Below the pieces are notes generated by a model. The model made no database searches. It worked only from the letters and a program-made list of their open reading frames with translations, and was not told the DNA's origin. The translations under genes and the position numbers were made by a program. A stretch of DNA of 64,000 nucleotides from Megachile rotundata (taxonomy: Eukaryota > Arthropoda > Insecta > Hymenoptera > Megachilidae): NCBI RefSeq assembly GCF_050947335.1, contig NC_134995.1, forward strand, positions 3,758,501-3,822,500. The letters run 5' to 3'. The stretch's first letter is position 1; every line of letters starts with the position of its first letter. This document shows, piece by piece, positions 1 through 12,832 of this stretch.

Positions 1-780
1 ATTCTTATTAGTAACGTTGATTTTCCAATCAACATACCCCTTGACGTTGGGCCATCATCTCTTGCGCCTTTAGTGCTTCTTTTTTAGAAGAGGGTGGGGA
101 AAAATACCGATGAGTAGGGAGGACATCGAAAGTCGGCAGCACCGAGGTTTTTTCTTCCATGTGACACGCACGTTGGCCAAAAAATACCGCTATGAAAGGA
201 CCGAAGTCCGTCCTCGGTATCCTTTGGGAAAAACCTGGTCTATGATGGAAGTAATTATTGAAGACAAAATGAAAGTTAGAAATTTTAAAGGTACTGTTCG
301 AAAAAATGTAAAACTAAATTGCCGGCGATGGCTAAATTCTGTCTTTCAAAAATAACTGTTAGTTTTGGACCCATAATAAATTACCTACAAAATCCCCGCG
401 AATAGTGTTCCGTCGCACGTTCGCAACAACCCTGAATGAAATTTATATAAATATATTTATAAATTTTAATTTCTCTCTTTATTACTTTGCATATCTCTGT
501 CGTTAAACTGAAAATCTACTACAGCACAAGTTTTGTGTTCGAATATAAATTTTCTTATACAGAATTTCTTACAGAATCATTCATAGAAAAATAGGAGACA
601 TAAAATAAAGATGAAATGATATATCTTTGATATATTTGAATATCCCATTGGATATATACATATACATATATTATGATAAAATAAAAATATTGATTTTCTG
701 TAAATAGATTGCCATTGAAATTTTCCTGAACGTAAATATTGTTATTCAGTATCTCTTAGCGTTTTGTCAATATTTTTTAG
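1..780. other. unassigned AT-rich sequence
   Basis: No gene recognised. An open frame on the plus strand at 110-355 (81 codons, Lys/Arg-rich) is the longest here, but it matches no family I recognise, has no convincing start context and lies in sequence with slightly higher GC than its surroundings. It could be a fragment of an old repeat. The remainder is AT-rich with short TATA-type runs and no visible structure. Confidence 0.4.
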
Positions 781-895
781 TACTTTTAATATTTATATTA
801 TTATTATATTATGGTATTATTATTTATATTATTATCTTTCATATTATTATTTTATTATATTATTATTATTTATATTATTATTTTTAATATGTAGT
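781..895. repeat. TTA/TAT-type simple repeat
   Basis: A run dominated by interrupted TTATTA and TATT units. Low-complexity sequence, with no reading frame or element associated with it. Confidence 0.8.
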
Positions 896-1868
896 TACGA
901 TACCTAATTTTTTTTGGGTTAAACATTTCTTATTTTTGAAAAAATAAGTAAACGATTCAGAAATGTGTATGAAAAAGAAATGTATCGTATACAAGGCTGT
1001 AGATGCGTACAATAAGAAGTCTATTCTATAGGATTTCTTTAGCAATGGATGAAAAAACGAGGACGCGTACCTATAAGATAAGTAAAGACTAATACCAATA
1101 CTCTCCATTTACGGCATTTAGTATTGCAGCTCATGATACTAATTAGCGAAAAACCTACCAGGAGAGGTATACAATTTTCTGACTTTCCGTAAAAGAAAAA
1201 TAGCTGTTTGCTGAATACTTAAAACGGCGCTTTCAAAATCTATTGTAATCCTATGGTATTCGGTACACGTGACTTTCTTATGTAAATAAGATTCATGAGC
1301 AAAATTTTTCTATATTTTTATATTATATAAATAACATGTTATGAATATTCCTTATAATTACCTTTGAATAAACTTACACGCAAGTTTCGTTGCGATGAAT
1401 ATTATCAGAAAATTAATTAAATTGTAACATGTTCAGGAAGGCGTGAACCATCGATGCGGTTGGTAGGTAATCAGTAATCGGCAATCGGATGATGCTTCTA
1501 TATGACTAATGAACCGATCATCGCAAATTATCGAAGTGTAGACAGCAGTTTGGTGGTTTTATTCATTAACAAAGGATGCTATACTGTATATACCATCCCC
1601 GTGGAAATTTAAACAATCAACATAATAATTATAAAAATTCGGTTGAATAAAACAAACATATTTTTTATAAGATGCAAAGGTATTTATTAAATATTCCAAT
1701 TCCATATTTACAAACTAAAACAAAAATAAAAAAAAAGACGAATAAAAATAATGATACAAAGAAATATCAAAAGGCAAAATGAGAATATAATACAAAAATT
1801 TAGTTATTATTTACAAATAGTGAAACAGTTGAAAGAAAAAGATAATCTCCTATACATATATGTATATA
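896..1868. other. no feature recognised
   Basis: AT-rich unique-looking sequence up to the left end of the transposon at 1871. Only short open frames that look random, for example on the minus strand at 884-1108. No repeat or RNA gene seen. Confidence 0.4.
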
Positions 1869-2092
1869 TACAGGGTGTCCGGCAATTAGTGTAGGTCCCG
1901 AAAAGGGGTGGTAGGTGGGGCGATTCTGAACAACTTTTTCCTTTGCCAAAATATTGGTTGAGGCTCCATTTTCGAGTTATTAGCAAAAAACACTGACGAA
2001 TGAGAGCGCGCATAGACCGGGTGCGCGAAAGCGTAAGCAAAAGCTTCGAGTGTGACGGCTGATCGTCGTCGTGAACAAATGTATCGATACCG

Positions 2093-2147
2093 CGTCGGTA
2101 TAACGTCGGTATAACGTCAGTATAACGTCAGTATAACGTCGGTATAA
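2093..2147 (+). repeat. five 11-bp iterons (CGTCGGTATAA) in left arm of LT copy 1
   Basis: Five head-to-tail 11-bp units of the form CGTC(G/A)GTATAA. The same unit is present three times in inverted orientation in the right arm (3575-3607) and twice in LT copy 2 (11488-11509). Position just inside the terminal repeat fits a subterminal transposase-binding array (inference); slippage of a minisatellite is the alternative. Confidence 0.85.
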
Positions 2148-3574
2148 CAGAAAGCTGTTAGATGAAAGTTACACCGAATAATGAATAAAAAATCTGGATT
2201 ATTCTTGAATTATCATTCATTCATGAATAAGAAATATCGAAATCAGACCCTACTCACGTAATCAGAATAAATCGAATTTATTCGATACGTTTATTCGTTA
2301 TGGCAAAGAAATAATGAATAAAATATGGAAAATTATTTTCGTTCGATATTGTGATGATGAAAAAGAACAAATTCTCATTTTTAAAAAATTAAATAACTTT
2401 TCTATTCAACAAATAAAAATTTGAATTGAATAATTAATAAATTTAAATGTAACTCACCCATTGAACCGCAAATAATCACGATGAAAATGCATCTCTGTCA
2501 CTGGGTCGATCCACCGATCCTTACTGTTCTCATAAATAATAGAAACTCTGAAAAAACTCTCAAGAAACTTCACTGTCACCTATCACTGTCATCTCTCATT
2601 ATTAGTTTTCATTATCACTTTTTTCTGTCATTTTTCACTAATTTTCACTAATTTTCACTGCGAGTTCAACACATAAATACGACGAATGAAAACACATAAA
2701 CGAATATTCAGAAATAATTTAAACTACATTATCTTGAAAGCAAGAAAACAGAATTTTTGATTAAAAACAACGATACATTTTATTTCAACACGTATCTTTC
2801 GACAATAAACGATGACTGTCGATCGACGCCGCAGTCGTTCAACAGATCATCGTTGCATGGCAACCGTTCGCGACGTATGCCTCGCGATCGAGAACGAAAC
2901 CGCGATCCGTGGCCCGTCTAACAATGTCTTCTAATAAAATACAATATAATATCGATTCCTCAATTCGGATACCTTATAATGAGAATATAGCGTATCGTTA
3001 AACATACATATCTATGAATAATCGTTCACGCGTTTTCATTCGGTCCGTTTACCGGTCGTGCTTATGTTGTGCAATTATTAGAAAGAGACAGTGAAATAAA
3101 TTGAGAGTTCATTGACCCTGCCAGGATATCAACTGTTGATGCTCTGATCGGTGGATCTACCCGGTGACACAAATATTTTTTATGGAAGCTAGTTTTTTCA
3201 TGAATCAATGGGTAAGTTTTATTTAAGTTGTTTCCGCATTTTTAAAATTATACGTACGCAGTAATTGATTTATTTCACTTCAATGAGGTACTGCATTAGA
3301 TATTTTATTCCAATTTTATCCCATTTCATGGGAAGGTACTCATTCGTTTTAAAACGTGAATTTATTCATTTGCTTCATTAGAATAATCGACAGAATGAAT
3401 TTTCGTGAATTTATTCTTTTTCCTTTTTGAAGGCGTAAAATAAATACAAGATACTTGGTCTGGGTAAACAACAACTAATTGGTTTATCTCCCATTCACGA
3501 ATTACGAAGAACTTAATATTATTCTTAACTTCTTAATTCATTATTCGATTTAACTTTCACCTAATAGCTTCCTG

Positions 3575-3607
3575 TTATACCGACGATATACCGACGTTAT
3601 ACCGACG
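3575..3607 (-). repeat. three 11-bp iterons in right arm of LT copy 1
   Basis: Three units of TTATACCGACG-type sequence, the reverse complement of the five units at 2093-2147. The copy number differs between the two arms of one element. Confidence 0.8.
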
Positions 3608-3842
3608 GTATCGATACGTTTGTTCACGACGACGATCAGCCGTCATATTCGAAGCTGTCGCTCATGCTTTCGCGCACCCGGTCTATGCGCGCTCTCATTG
3701 GTCAGTGTTTTTTGCTAATAACTCGAAAATGGAGCCTCAACCAATATTTTGGCAAAGGAAAAAGTTGTTCAGAATCGCCCCACCTACCACCCCTTTTCGG
3801 GACCTACACTAATTGCGGGACACCCTGTATACTGTTACTTTT

Positions 3843-4322
3843 TGATGTAATAAATATAATCATTTTTTAAAAATTGAATCCTAGGAAAAGATAGTTGGAC
3901 ATTTGTTTAAAATTTAATATGGACAGAAGGAACTCGGACTATTATCAGTTTTATATTTGTTGTAGGTGTAGTACTCCAACACGTGATTACAAAAAAGTAT
4001 GAAACAATTTCATAATAAATGTACCTTTTACAAAAATGCTTTCTGAAAGTTTTTATAAATGATTAAATTCTTCCTTTTATAAATAATTAAATGTCAACGT
4101 GCACAAGACTTTCTCGTAACTCTAAATGGGAAACATGAGATTACATGCTCGAGTGTATGTTTCAGTAGTGGATGCAACACTCAAGCGCTTTCCAAATATT
4201 AATAAGAAAACATGCTAGTATAGTAGAAAACTTATACGCTCAAAACCGCAGTACCCAAACATGGTTTCACAAGTTAGATTTTCACTACCTAATTGGATTC
4301 TTAATGCGATTATTTTTCTTAT
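3843..4322. repeat. dispersed repeat R, copy 1
   Basis: About 460 bp clearly homologous to 48895-49375, with scattered substitutions and small gaps visible throughout, for example the shared blocks CAGTTTTATATTTGTT and AGTAGTGGATGCA. No coding potential is evident. The right side runs into a decayed LT-type end, so the repeat may be the interior of another LT-like element, but no left terminus was found. Confidence 0.75.
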
Positions 4323-4344
4323 GAAATTCGCTTCAAACTTCTTT

Positions 4345-4427
4345 TTTGCGAATGGAAAAAATATTCAGAATCTCGTCCTCTATCTCCCATTTCCACGAGC
4401 TACGCTAGCTGTGAGACACCCTGTATA
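4345..4427 (-). repeat. decayed solo end of an LT-type transposon
   Basis: Read on the minus strand, the sequence starts CAGGGTGTCTCACAG and continues to a diverged form of the LT block 'gattctgaa..ttttttcc..gc'. It is preceded by TA on the flank. No partner end is visible to the left, except possibly repeat R. Confidence 0.55.
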
Positions 4428-4429
4428 CA

Positions 4430-7400
4430 AAAACTAACCACATGAATGGATACTATTTTTCGCTACCGTATAGACCTACAATTAAGTTTTAGAATATAGT
4501 TCCATAGCGAGGGGTCAAGCCTTCGGTTAGTTTCTTCATCTGCAGCAGCAATAACACCCAAGGAGTTGTTGCATTCTATTTTAGTTTATTGCTGATTGCC
4601 AAAAACCTTAATTTTAGTAGTAGAGTCCGTTATTTCCAGTTTCTATTCATGTCGATGTTCTGCTTAGTTTTATTACTTGGTATGGCCATTTTTTGGAAAA
4701 AACCCAGGCTCATACGTCACTCAAGCTTCCACTTCCATTCTATTTTGTATAGGCAATAGAAATTAAGAATTGTTTCCCTCACCTTTATTCTGTAGAAACT
4801 GTACGCGCATACCGCGCTTTCATGTTCGTAAGAAATATACATTCGATCTCTAACATTAGCAACAGCAACAACTCGTATTAGTTTTGTGTAGTCTCCAAGT
4901 TTGGAGTAGTCCTTTGAGTAAAGAAATAGTCATAGATAGTATAATAAGAACAAATTTAGTCGACACACCACGTTCAATATACAACAAGGCTCAAACGAGT
5001 GTTTTTTAAATCACGAGCGTTAACAGATACATATTATAGCTTTATTACATTTATTTTGAGAAACATTTGACTTCATATTGCATTTAACAATGTTTTCAAT
5101 TTCTTTACTTCATTAAGAAATAATTAGCAAAGATAGCAATTATACAGAAAGATTTTTTTATATTTTACAGGTGTTTCTTTCTTGTTAAGATAGAAAATAA
5201 TAATGGGGTACCATCGATATACTGTACCTTGCTCACGATTTAACTTGCTTGGATATTGATTGCGCGTGGTCGGTAGTCTGAACAAGAAAAATGTAACAAG
5301 ACACATTATTTTTTGCGAAATACGAAATGGTTTTTTAAGTAATAAAATACTAATCTATATCTAACAAATATATATCTAAATTATAATCAAGTGAAATTAT
5401 TAATTATGAACAAGTAATTAAGGTTGTCACTTTCACAATTTTGTAGCACATATAACATTGCGTTATATGCGGCACATATAACAGTACGTCATATAACATT
5501 TAGAAATCAGTAAAATTGAAAAAAGGAACAAATTGGTATGTACGAGTTACACAGGTGATAGAAAATAAATATCTTTCCTATTTATTATTGTATGAAAAAC
5601 ATCTGAGAACAAAGTTACATTATTCTAAAGTAAATGCAATGCATACAAATTCAATATTACAAACATTAACAACTCATAAGATTTTCCAAATTTTTGTATG
5701 AAAATATTTTTCTTGAATTGAAACTATACTACAACCCGTCAGTTCTATTAATTTATCGTACTGAAACTTTCTTATTGAAGATGCTCTCTATCAAAGAAAA
5801 TGTGATCCCGTATAAAAACAAATTGCGAATAAAAAGTTTGATAAATAAATAATGTGAAAAAAAAAACAGTACAGGTTGTAGCAATAACTGTATCCATACA
5901 TAACTGGCCATTATATGTAATAATATGAAAAAGTGTTATACATAAAACTTGTACGATATAAAGAGAACCATGCTCTGGTTTTCTGCATAGGTGAAGGCAG
6001 AGAGAAAATTTAAAGGTCACCTTTGTGTCTTTAAGTGGAATACTATGTTTTTTTTTATCGCAATCTGATTGCCGGTACTGAGACAACTTCAACAAACTAT
6101 CACTGCAATCCCTTCCATGTTGTCACCTACCCAAATATCAAGGGGGACATACGATGATGACAACAGTTTGATCTCGAATAGTCATTTGAATAATAGCCCT
6201 TATCGAGACATGCCTAAAACACTACCAGGATATAAAGCTTCAATATTGACACTTAAAAAGCGTAAATCGGATCGTCTAATCTTCGCGCGGAATACTTTGG
6301 ATAATGTAAATGCAAACTATATGTCAAGTCTTAAACTTCATATTATATGTTTTACAAAAGTTTCGACGAGGCCTCCAAGAATATGCAATAAAAAGTGGGG
6401 GTTCTATTTAAGAAACTGAAAATGACGTTCACGTGACCTTCGAACGACCATATAAGATCAAATTGTTGCCATCTTACATTCCCGTTGGTACTCTAGAACT
6501 TTTATTTGAAACATTTTTCATATTTAAAAGCGCTTTCGAAATATAAGGCTGGGGTAGAACTTTAGAGAGATCCAGTATAATAGGTTATGGACAATGTCCG
6601 CAAAGTTTACAGAATCGCTATTACTCAGGCAATGACAGCACTGATTGATTAACGAATATGCTCCGCTTTAATGTAAACAAAGTTGACATTGCCCATCATT
6701 GTATGGATAGTGTCAGCGGTTATTATTTCTTTGTGAACTTTGTTCAGTTATAAAAGTTGTGGATATTAAATGATATGTGTATGTAAGCGCTTGATCATCA
6801 TTTCATTCGTTATGTAAAATTTCGTTCAAGGACTCGAAAATAGAGATGATTATTAAAGATTGATCTACTTCGTCGAATAAATACTTTTTAATTTATTCTG
6901 TGTGTACTTTTTCACGCTTCCATTTACAACACATATAAAAAAATCCAAAATATATTTTAATATATTTTGTATTAAGTAATCAACCAATTTAAATACAATT
7001 AACATAAATAAATAATCAATTCAATAGTTATGTATACTAATATTTTAGCATACTTCTTATTCGATAATTCAATCAAAAATTGCAAAATTCAATCTGAAAT
7101 ATGTACTAACTAGCCTCGGTTATATATGCATGCAATTGTTCATATATGTATAATATATTTTTTTACTTATATCTATTTGTCCTTTAAGTTTGTGATATCT
7201 GTGATGTTCAGTTTATAAAGTCACTAGAACTAAAATAAGATGTGATTATCAAATTTTGATGAGCATCTGATATCATAGATGATTATTATTCATAAACTGG
7301 TAATAGCAAAATTAATTTACTGTCGTTTTTAAATGTATTCATTATTAAAGAATCCTTCTCAATAATGGTAAATCAGATTTTGCGGTTAAAGGTTCAATAC

Positions 7401-8518
7401 GTTTGATATAACTTTAGAGCTTCTGCATTTTATTTACAGTTTTACAAATAAACTTGCTTGAAATTATAAAAATCCTTAACCTGACCACAAACGGTGCATT
7501 TATCCTAGAAAGAACTCCTTCCGTGCGGTATTTAAATGTCAAAGTCCTGCCTCTAGTGGAGGCAAGAGCAAGTAGTAATAAAATCGAGTCAAGGCGCTCT
7601 CCTTCGCTTGAAAATTCGGCAAAGAGCTCAAAGGCGAATTCTAACAAAGCTCAGTTATAAAGAAAGGTACCCTACTCTCTGGTTTCTCGAGATCGCATTG
7701 CCGACATTTAAAAAATTTCAATTTACAATAGGAAAACATCTGGAATCGTCTAGTTTCATTCAAAGTAAAACTGGAGTAACGCAAAAATTTCCCGCCATTT
7801 ACGATATTACAGTCATCAACTTCCAAAGTTTTTCATTATTCGAGTGATCATATTCGGAAGTATTGCTGCAATTTCTTAACGTGTAATAGCCAATAACAAC
7901 GTGTAATAACGTGTAACAGTTCTCCAATAATTCTTAAACGAATTTAAGCTTTTAATCCTAGGGAACATACTAGGCAAGTTACGATCACATAATTAATCAG
8001 TTGATTGAGAAAATAACACCCTAACTATCCACCTCTCGGTCGATTTCACCTAAGAACAAATAAAACTTTTAATCGGTACAAAATAAATGCGTTCTTTTAG
8101 TGGTGTGTTATTAATGTCTCTTCAAATCTAACAGATCACCCAAGTACCAGATTGATGGAATCAAATTCATTGTAGTTACCTAGTTAGCTGATTAGTCCGT
8201 TGTCACTCTATGTGCTGTCGCATGTTATTTTCTTAATCAGTTAACTGGTCACCTACATCACGATGTATCGTCACTTCCAAATGTTACGTTCATTCATTTG
8301 TAAAACTTTGTCACCTTAGAAAGAATACCCAACTGAACATTCATATACCCTATTTTGGAAATAAATGGGTAATTATTTAAAAGATATGAACAATTAAAGG
8401 TAGATTCTGTATCAATTTTTAAGTATAATGCAATAATTCATTCAAATTATTAACTATGTGGTTAAACGTTTGATTGTAGACTGAAACGCCTACGGTTCAA
8501 ATACTCCACTTTACCTAT
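4430..8518. other. no feature recognised
   Basis: About 4 kb of AT-rich sequence. Open frames on both strands (for example 5772-6095 minus, 6069-6419 plus, 7454-7660 plus, 7608-7847 plus) have no recognisable domain and show random composition. No inverted or tandem repeat of note seen. Confidence 0.4.
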
Positions 8519-8547
8519 TTTTTTATTTATTTATTTATTTATTTATT
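8519..8547 (+). repeat. (TTTA)n microsatellite
   Basis: A run of TTTA/TTAT tetranucleotides. Simple repeat only. Confidence 0.85.
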
Positions 8548-10520
8548 ATACTATTTATTCATTAGCAATACTTTTGTTTAATTATCTTAATGTATAGTTA
8601 TTAAAGTTACGAAAACTTATGCTAAAATTGCAGTTACTATTACTTATTTATTAATTACGTTACATACATTATAATTATTGATTATGTGTATTAATATCGT
8701 ATATTATAACATTGCATAATCATGCGCACTCGCTTAATACATTCCGTTTATAACATTTAACGATTTTTAATCATTTTTAATTCAATTTAACTGACATGTA
8801 ATTAATTTGTGTTGTGAATATTAAAGATTATTTGAACACACTAAAAAATGCATCATAATTAACAAAATAGTAATGGTAACAGCGGTTTTTATTTTTTGTT
8901 TCTCTGTTTCTACAAGTCCTGTTTTACTTAAACTCAATTACTCATTACTTAATTTGGAAGTTCTCTTTCCTTTGCTACGTGTTTTATTTTTACTGCATTC
9001 GTAATAAATACCATATCTGTTTCCTCTCGTCTCGAATAACGATACATCGCACCAGAATATCACTAACGCTTTCTGAAATGATGCTGGAACTGTACATTTT
9101 AATAGAAGTAAATATTCTTACAGCAATAACACAAAACTACAAAAAATGTATTCTAGTTAATGGAAGTCACATTGTACACGAAATGTAGACATATCAATGA
9201 AAAATATTAGTAAAGAATAGTCAGACAAAATATTTGAAATATTTCTCTTATTCTTGACCCTGAATTGATTTTAAGGCCATGATATTTCTATTTCTTGAGA
9301 AATAATACGACTATGAAAATTTGATATAAACCTCTTCTATTTTTTCAAACTTTCCACCACTTACGAAATAAACACTAGGTAGTGAATCTATAAACATCCT
9401 GTCTATCTTGGAAAAATAAAGAAAAATTAGTTTTTGAATACAATTTAAGAATAAATTACAAAACTATAGTTATGAAAATGGAAAAATGGATCAAACAGCA
9501 TTCTTGTTATTACTAATTTCAGAAGAGCATCCAATGTCTAAATACCCTATATATGAAGTATTCCTAAAAATCGTATATACCCCAGAAACTTCATATGAAA
9601 ACTGTTTGAAAAATGTTTCAATCATTTTTACGAAGAATTGTCAAGATTATGTTGCCCAAGTTTTTAAGATAATTCATCATGTACTAACACTATCAATTTA
9701 TTTAATTTTCTTTAAAATAGCAGATGTTTTATTTCACACCGTGTGATATTATAAATTTAGCAAAGATATTAATTATGTATTGCAAAAATAATTGTTTTTC
9801 GCACAAGCTTGTAAATTATGTGGAAGTACAATATCGTCCGATACGGTTTGATTTAATATCGCGCGGTAACTCAGCTGCCTTGCACGTGGAATATGAGAAA
9901 TAAAAATCTGAAGAATTGTAGGAGGCAATTTCGTAAGTATATATATCAGTGGATTTAAAATGAAATACTCGTCCCTTTCTGTCATTCTGCTTTGAATAAG
10001 TTGTGCAATAAGACGTTAAAAAATTGTTTTCTTATAAACAAATTGTATTCTGGTCAACTTCTTTACATTTTGTTACATAAAAAGGGAGCATAAAATTTTC
10101 CCATTGAAGGTTTTTATACATCTTTGTCGGTTTATGGGGTGGTACTTGCACGTCGAAGTTTTAGAGGTTTCGCCCCTTAAAGTAAGGTCTCAAACGATAA
10201 AAAAATATGTCATTAAACTTACAAGTGAAACCTACGTGTAAACATTTTTTTTGTATTAACATGGACACCGTATAATAAATGCAATGTGTGAGTATGATTG
10301 CATATCGATTTGGTTCATCGATTGGACATCGATGCGTTTGTTTTTGGAGCGAGCGCAAATATAGTAATCGTTTGAGTTGGTTGCGAGGACTGTTGTTATA
10401 AATAATTACTCATTTGTTATTGTGATTTCATCAATTACTAATATATTTTGAAAATTATTAAATTCTGGTATTTTTTTATAGTTCTATCCTTTTATTTTTC
10501 GTTTGTAACGTCGCGGTTGG
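8548..10520. other. no feature recognised
   Basis: AT-rich sequence without recognisable genes or elements. The frame at 9486-9746 (86 codons) and the others here have no identifiable motif. Confidence 0.4.
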
Positions 10521-10525
10521 ATCTA

Positions 10526-10620
10526 CCCCCCCCCCCCCCCCCCCTCTTTCTCTCTCTTTCTCTCGCTTCACGCGAGATATTATCGCACGCACACACATAC
10601 ACACAAACACACACACATAC
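10526..10620 (+). repeat. compound microsatellite: poly-C, CT-rich and CA-rich
   Basis: Nineteen consecutive C at 10526-10544 are followed by a TC-rich run and then a CA-rich run (about 10587-10620). The poly-C is striking in DNA this AT-rich. The minus strand could form a G-rich structure. Confidence 0.9.
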
Positions 10621-11264
10621 GTCGTTTTCAGTGCAAATTGTTGTATTTCTTCGAGGAGGTTTTTTTACTTGGCTAAGCCAGGTTTCTCCTCCTCTGGGGC
10701 AATAAATTCTTCATATTGTCCCCAATATTGCGTAATTTTATTCGAAACCCCTTCCTTCCATTCCATTGAAAACAAAACAGATCAAAATAACAAATTGAAG
10801 TGCGGAATCTCGGCACATTGACGAAATTTCGACAAAACAAATATGGTGGATCCAATATGGCGGACAAAAGCTCGAAAACCTACTCAAATAGGCTGTAACT
10901 CGACATGCGACTTTCAAAATTTTTAAAAAACTGATGACAGCATTCATTGTATGCGAAAAATTTCTATGGAAACTTTGATCACATATTTTATTAATTTTTT
11001 TGTTTTTTTTTTAATTTTATTTTTTTATTGTTGTTATTTTAATTTTATTTTTCTGTGTATTTGTAATTTATTTATTTTCTTGTTTTTTATTTTATTTTAT
11101 AAATGTTTTGCATACATGGTATTCGTTGAAAGTATTATGCACAAAGATTTTATGCACCAAGCGCATCTTATTACTGCACACACGTTGCAGATTCCACAAG
11201 ATGTGTCTCAATTTTTGAAACAGAAATCAACGGAGTCATCAAATTCGAACGGTTTTTCTTTTAT
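10621..11264. other. unassigned, with low-complexity T-rich stretch
   Basis: 10730-10970 has phrases typical of decayed insect repeats (two tandem-looking 'aatatggnggan' segments at about 10840-10862). 10980-11100 is T-rich low complexity. The frame at 10951-11289 is mostly this T-rich run and is not taken as a gene. Confidence 0.35.
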
Positions 11265-11487
11265 ACTGGGTGTCCCACAATTACTGTAAGATCCGAAAAG
11301 GGGTGGTAGGTGGGGCGATTCTGAATAACTTTTTCCGTTGCCAAAATATTGGTTGAGACTCTATTTTCGAGTTATTCGCCAAAAACACTGACCAATGAGA
11401 GCGCGCATAGACCGGGCGCGCGACAGCATGAGCGACAGCTTCGAAAATGACGGCAGATCGTCGTCGTGAACAAAAGTACCAATACCG

Positions 11488-11509
11488 CGTCGGTATAGCG
11501 TCGGTATAA
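11488..11509 (+). repeat. two 11-bp iterons in LT copy 2
   Basis: Two units, CGTCGGTATAG and CGTCGGTATAA, at the position corresponding to the five-unit array of LT copy 1. Confidence 0.75.
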
Positions 11510-11795
11510 TGGAAGGCTGTCAGATGAAAGTTACATCGAATAATGATTTAAAAAATCTGCATTATTGTTGAATTATCATTCATTCATGGATAAGAAATAA
11601 CGAAATTAGTCAGAATAAATCAGGATAAATTGAATTTATTCAATACGTTTATTCGTTATCGCAAAGAAATAATAGTTAAAATATAGAAAATTGTTCTCGT
11701 TAGATATTGTGATGTTCAAAAGGAATAAATTCTCAGTTTTGAAAAATTAATAAGATTTTAAAATCGGGAGATGAAAACTGATAGTATGTCAATGA

Positions 11796-12546
11796 TTACA
11801 ACTTAATCACGTTATTTCGATAGTGCAAAATGGGATAATTATGTAAAATGACATTGTATGAAAAATATTTAATAAAATTTTTCCAAAGTCGAAAGAAATA
11901 AACATCAAGGATTTTTCAAGTTGTATCATCCCCGTTGTACCAGCAAGAATGGTCGTAATTAGAACGGATTTTTCTGACGTTGATAAGGTGTTAAACATTC
12001 GTGATTCCTGTCGACTCCAAGAATCTAACAATAGCATACTTTTAATGTCAGTTGATGGCAGGAAAACCTCTTTAAACCATTCTAGGACTAGGTTTGACTC
12101 ACCTGATTTAGAAGCAAGTATTATGGACATTTGCCAGAATAAATAAATTCTTTTTTATTCTCGGACCGAACATGCCGTCTTTTTCTAATAAAAGAATACA
12201 GTGGAGATAATAAAGACCCATTCGTTGAAATAAGTGGTTGAATTGTATAGCTATGCATCATTGACTTCAATGAATTGCGCCAGTGCATCAATTTTTAATC
12301 CTCCCTTAAATGCCAAAGTTCGCCCGATATGCATTTCCAAGTTAAATCCAGACTGATCGGTATTACATGTATTACCTTTCCCTACTTCTGAAAGAAGTCT
12401 GTTTATATCGTCAACGATTTCTCTGGCTTGTTCTTTAAGTTTAATTTAAATTTCACTTTTCTTTTTTTCCCAATTTCCAATATTCAAGGACTTTCCGTTT
12501 ATATTCGTCATCGGCTTCATCAATTTCGGAAGAGTCCAACGGTATG
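11796..12546 (-). pseudogene. broken pogo/Tigger-related DDE transposase
   Basis: Read on the minus strand, the pieces line up in the order of one DDE-domain transposase. First comes an N-terminal segment EYKRKVLEYWKLGKK (about 12455-12510), then a junction where the middle of the protein is missing. Next is the catalytic domain: TDQSGF with the first Asp near 12356, then YTIQPLISTNGSLLSPL after a frame change. LLLDSW follows with the second Asp near 12023, then TTGMIQ, and after another frame shift LDVYFFRLWKNF with the third Asp near 11904. It ends at a stop at 11796-11798. At least one internal deletion and two frame disruptions make it non-functional. The motifs are those of the DDE_1 endonuclease group (pogo/Tigger/jerky-like); the exact family is an inference from motif memory. 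It lies inside LT copy 2, so it is the best candidate for the enzyme that moved LT. Confidence 0.75.
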
Positions 12547-12832
12547 TCGGAAGACGGGCGAAGCGTCAAATTCCATTCACCTTACTTCATGCAATACACG
12601 TGCAGAGTAAGGCGCTCAAACTGTTTTGTTTATCAAAGATATCTTAACTTTACGGCTAAACTTTTTGTTTTCTCAATTTTTTTTAAATTACTCTAACTGA
12701 AGAAGGAGGATACGTTGTTTAGTTTTTAATTCAGTATGCCGTTCACTTTGAAACCGATCACACAAGCCTTCGAACCAGTTTAGTGCTTGGTCAGTTCTAA
12801 AATTCGTTTTTGTGAACTACAGAATCTGATAT

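Larger units (their letters stand above)
1871..3827. mobile_element. non-autonomous long-TIR DNA transposon (family LT, copy 1)
   Basis: The left end (CAGGGTGTCCGGCAATTAG) and the right end, read on the minus strand, are inverted copies of each other. The inverted repeats stay highly similar for about 300 bp (about 1871-2185 and 3530-3827). A TA dinucleotide flanks both sides (1869-1870 and 3828-3829), as expected of Tc1/mariner/pogo-type integration. A second, weaker inverted block lies further in (2452-2522 against 3147-3222). The interior has no transposase frame, so this copy is non-autonomous. The copy at 11266-14099 shares about 500 bp of the left end and contains a transposase remnant, which suggests the superfamily. 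Length 1,957 bp. The boundaries rest on inverted symmetry plus the TA on both sides. Confidence 0.85.
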
